Position numbers and translations under genes: made by a program. The notes below the pieces were generated by a model, which did no database searches, was not told where the DNA came from, and saw only the letters and a list, made by a program, of their open reading frames with translations. A stretch of 33,223 nucleotides of DNA from Methanoregula sp. (GTDB lineage: Archaea; Halobacteriota; Methanomicrobia; Methanomicrobiales; Methanospirillaceae), in NCBI GenBank assembly GCA_028711405.1, contig JAQTSH010000002.1:1-33223 (forward strand), read 5' to 3'. Within the stretch, counting starts at the first letter, position 1. Every line of letters begins with the position of its first letter. Positions 29,994 to 33,223 of this stretch are shown piece by piece.

Positions 29994-30581
29994 TCAGATC
30001 ATTGCCATGATCCCGGCAAAGATGATCTTGATGGCGATTGCTGCGACCAGCATACCCAGCACCTTGCCCATGATGTCAGTGACTACTTCGCCAAGGATAC
30101 GCTGAATGTGCGCCGAGAAGTAGAGGATGAGCCACGTGGCGATAAGTGCCAGGGTGATTGCGGCAAACGGAATGAGCATCCCGTAATCTGTTGAAAAGAG
30201 CATTACCGTGGTGATGGTTCCCGGGCCACACAAGAGCGGAGTACCGATTACGACGCCGGCTGCACTTTTGGTATGATCTTTGGTTTTCCCGATATCGATT
30301 CCCAGTGCTTCCTGCATTCCGAGAATGAAGAGCAGGATTCCCCCGGCAATCTGGAAACTGGGCATATTCAGACCAAGGATATCAAAGATCATCGTATTGA
30401 AGATGAGAAAGATATACATCAGCGCGCCAGCAACCGCGACCGCGATGAATGCCTGTTTGTGGATCTCTTTTGGGGTCTGACCTTTCGTCATTGCCGCGAA
30501 AATTGGCACGGATAAGAGTGGGTCGAGGATGATAAAGAGTGCAGCAAAGGCGTAGAGTACACCCGGAAGAAAATCCTGCAT
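29994..30581 (-). CDS. MarC-family integral membrane protein
   Basis: FILDPLLSVPIF-type N-terminus, PLLCGPGTITTVM, six predicted TMs; start taken at MQDFLP (alternative 30596). Confidence 0.85.
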   Translation of the reverse strand: MQDFLPGVLYAFAALFIILDPLLSVPIFAAMTKGQTPKEIHKQAFIAVAVAGALMYIFLIFNTMIFDILGLNMPSFQIAGGILLFILGMQEALGIDIGKTKDHTKSAAGVVIGTPLLCGPGTITTVMLFSTDYGMLIPFAAITLALIATWLILYFSAHIQRILGEVVTDIMGKVLGMLVAAIAIKIIFAGIMAMI

Positions 30582-30693
30582 AATGATCGACCGCAAATAT
30601 GTGTGTTTCTGACGGATAAAATGTCATGGTTCCCAGCATACCGTGGATTGTAGTGGGGAGTTTTTATGGCGATTTGCGTATCCCCATACAGAA

Positions 30694-31854
30694 TCAGGCA
30701 ATAAAATAAATCGCGAGAATGGCAAGCGTGGAACCAGCTCCTGCAACTGATACTATCCGAACAAGAGTATCCCGGATGGTCATCCATGCGGCGATGCAAA
30801 AGAAAATGTACGGAATCAGTGTGGTGATGACAGATATGCTCGCGAGTTTGTCAAACTGGTTGGATATAAAGAGGAGTGCGGCACAGAGTCCGCAACTCGT
30901 GATGAGTGCATATACGGGTGTACCCTGCATACCCAGATCGCGAATTCTCGGAACGGCAAACCGGGCTGACAGGTTCTGCATCACCCGTGACGTTCCGATG
31001 ATGTACGCGTTCAGTGCTGAAAGCATGGCGATGATCCCAATGATTGCCACGACCGGTCCTGCATGGACAACGATGAGTGCCGCTGCAGTGGCGACGGGAG
31101 CCGGGGATGCTGCGAGTGCCGGTGCACCGACACTGCCGATAAGGGAGATATTGAGAAGGAGATAGACTGCGACAACAATTGCCATGACGTAGAGGAGTGA
31201 CGTTTTTATCATGCGGGGGTCTTTGGTCTCTTCGACAGGGATTGCACTGATCTCAAATCCCGTGAATGGCCAGTACACGATGATGATCGTTGCGAGCAGT
31301 CCGGTGGTACTGACGGAAGCTGACGTCACCAGATTTTCGGGTCTGATAAATGGTATCAGGAGTACCGATATAAGGATGAGCGGAATGATCTTCAATGTCG
31401 TGAGGATATTCTCGGTTTTGCCCGAGAGTGAGATGCCAACGATGTTTATGCAGCAGAATGCCGCTAAAATCCCCACTTCGATGGTGAGAGCATGGGTGAT
31501 ACCGAGCCAGGTGATATATTGCCCGATGCCGGCAGCGATGGTGGAGACCCCGAATATGGATGAGACCAGGTACAGGAGAATGAGCGTGACGGCAACGCTC
31601 TTTCCGAAAACTGACTCGAAGAGCGAATAAAAACTCCCGGATCCCGTGAACTGTGTTGATACCGCAGCAAGTGAGATAAGGACACAGGAAGCGGAGATGG
31701 CAACGATCAACCATATGTAGAGTGACGCCGCGCCGGAAAGGCGGGCTGCAACACCGGGGACGACAAAGATCCCCGATCCAATGGTCCCTCCGACACCAAG
31801 GCTCACGAGCTCAATGAGCCCAAGAGAGCGTTTGTAAGGGGTCTTGTCCACCAT
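30694..31854 (-). CDS. APC-superfamily amino acid permease
   Basis: KRSLGLIELVSLGVGGTIGSGIFVVPGVAA; multiple TMs. Confidence 0.88.
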   Translation of the reverse strand: MVDKTPYKRSLGLIELVSLGVGGTIGSGIFVVPGVAARLSGAASLYIWLIVAISASCVLISLAAVSTQFTGSGSFYSLFESVFGKSVAVTLILLYLVSSIFGVSTIAAGIGQYITWLGITHALTIEVGILAAFCCINIVGISLSGKTENILTTLKIIPLILISVLLIPFIRPENLVTSASVSTTGLLATIIIVYWPFTGFEISAIPVEETKDPRMIKTSLLYVMAIVVAVYLLLNISLIGSVGAPALAASPAPVATAAALIVVHAGPVVAIIGIIAMLSALNAYIIGTSRVMQNLSARFAVPRIRDLGMQGTPVYALITSCGLCAALLFISNQFDKLASISVITTLIPYIFFCIAAWMTIRDTLVRIVSVAGAGSTLAILAIYFIA

Positions 31855-32109
31855 TGCACCATCTCCCCAGTGCTACGGTGACCGCAGATGCGCGGGAACT
31901 ACCTCCCGTTTTTTTGCGTGAATGCGTGAGCGTCTCATACCTGTCAGGTTCCCCCTTGCATTTGTGGGTTTTATCTGAACCGGGTGAATCGGGCATTACT
32001 TTCTTAAGCGGATATGTTCCCCACTGAATAGAGGTAATCTCTCCATCCCCATTGTGCGTTGAAAACACACGCTTCATTATTATAAACTTCCCGGTAGTTT
32101 ATTTTGCAT

Positions 32110-32331
32110 TCAGCCCTCGTTATGGCATTCCCGGGCGCAGGAATGAGTCAGGCAAACACTTTGCCCACATTCATAACATGCATCACAACGTATTGGCGTC
32201 CATTCTGTCTCGCGTATGTTCTCTTCAACCGGGATTTCCCGTCCGGTTTTCTGTTCGATCCAGTGGGAACGAATCGATCTGCGTTGGACGTTCCGTTTTG
32301 TGGGGTTTGTTCAGCGGAGGTGATCTCTCAC
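32110..32331 (-). pseudogene. Cys-rich ORF remnant with in-frame TGA
   Basis: VRDHLR*TNPTKRNVQRRSIRSHWIEQKTGREIPVEENIRETEWTPIRCDACYECGQSVCLTHSCARECHNEG*; no start codon after the internal stop. Confidence 0.35.
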
Positions 32332-32504
32332 CTATTCTGAACGGAGATTGTTTGTTGTACGATGGTTAGACGCGTATGTCCTGAACAATATGTTTGCATC
32401 ATCCATACTATATAATATGTGGCAATCACTATTATCCAGTAGAGCGGGTTGTTTGTGGGTGGAGCGAAGTCCACGAACGTTGCCCGGTAAGGAGCATGTT
32501 GATA

Positions 32505-32914
32505 GTGAAAACTTTTAAAGACGACAAAAAAGGCGGGGCTACGGTGAGCAGTCAGATGCCAAACCAAAAAAGATTGCACCCTCTGTAAATCCGATCACAA
32601 CCTCAAAGAAAACCGGTGGAACCGTAACGAAATCTTCCGGCAGTAAACCGGCAAAGACTCACGTGAAAGGCAAAACTACAGTGAAAACATCTCCCGTGAA
32701 TGCCCGGACAAAAAGAGCACGTCCCAATCTCCAAAGCGGTTCAAATACCGGCTCTGCGGTTACGTCTACTCCTTGCATCGGGGCGAACCGCACCGGCGTA
32801 TCAAAGCCGGGACAAAATACGAAGATCTGCCCGGATAATTATTTCTGTCCGGTCTGTGCACTCGCACCCAAGATTAATGAGCAGTTCGGCAATGTGCTAA
32901 ATTACAGCTTATGA
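32505..32914 (+). pseudogene. Rubredoxin-like gene with Lys/Thr-rich N-terminal extension, several frameshifts
   Basis: VKTFKDDKKGG (frame 1) -> YGEQSDAKPKKIAPSVNPITTSKKTGG... (frame 2) -> KRFKYRLCGYVYSLHRGEPHRRIKAGTKYEDLPG (frame 3) -> DNYFCPVCALAPKINEQF (frame 2); AAGGAG ribosome-binding site upstream of GTG 32505. Confidence 0.7.
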
Positions 32915-33223
32915 CCGCTATACATTCCCTGATGGACAGCAACTGTAAAAACCTCACGCTCTTTTTTCGTGTTTCAGCATTGGCTGATGGTCACTTGCCG
33001 CCCGTGTCTAAAAAATTCGTGGATGCCATATCACGTCGCTGTAGATGGGGTGGTTCTTCCGGCGTAAAGAGGGGTTTGTACAATATGATGAAAATATCGT
33101 AAAAACTGTTTTATAAACCACCGGTAAGTTTAATTTTTATGATGTACCCTGAATTGCGGAACGCATGTAATCCCGCGCCCGGTACCGGTCATCAGGTAGT
33201 GTAAAGATCAAACTGTAAATTCG

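Noticed and set aside
32104-32340. 78-aa plus-strand ORF
   Set aside because: Opposite the more protein-like Cys-rich minus-strand frame; no ribosome-binding site or family recognised.
33041-33115. Short reading MGWFFRRKEGFVQYDENIVKTVL*
   Set aside because: Protein-like but only 23 aa and preceded by a stop; could be a gene fragment but cannot be supported.
1-33223. CRISPR arrays, IS elements, integrases or rRNA
   Set aside because: No regularly spaced repeats, transposase/integrase ORFs or rRNA segments were seen in the window.

Overview
Euryarchaeal (methanogen, Methanomicrobiales-like) chromosomal window; taxonomy is inferred from gene content and protein sequence. The core (14.1-28.5 kb) is a long, almost gap-free, translationally coupled S10/spc ribosomal-protein operon: L3-L4-L23-L2-S19-L22-S3-L29-Rnp1-S17-L14-L24-S4e-L5-S14-S8-L6-L32e-L19e-L18-S5-L30-L15-SecY-Adk-DUF106/EMC3-like-Cmk. 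Upstream are two F420-dependent C1-pathway genes (mer, mtd), a Tfx-family regulator divergent from mtd, a GalT-like protein, an NrpR-type regulator coupled to a dCTP deaminase/dUTPase-family gene, a tRNA-Arg(TCG), an AMP phosphorylase, a multi-domain surface protein, and an 803-aa tubulin/FtsZ-like protein with a long disordered tail. The most notable unexplained element is a ~430-nt highly structured intergenic region (about 13530-13960) with its own TATA-like box just upstream of the ribosomal operon; it is a candidate unannotated non-coding RNA. Both window edges contain decayed genes: a toxin-antitoxin graveyard at 0.9-1.6 kb (frameshifted DUF2281 antitoxin, VapC remnant broken at its DTN motif, MNT gene fused out of frame to a HEPN tail), and a rubredoxin pseudogene with several frameshifts at 32.5-32.9 kb. 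All assignments were made by reading the sequence and translations; no database search was run.
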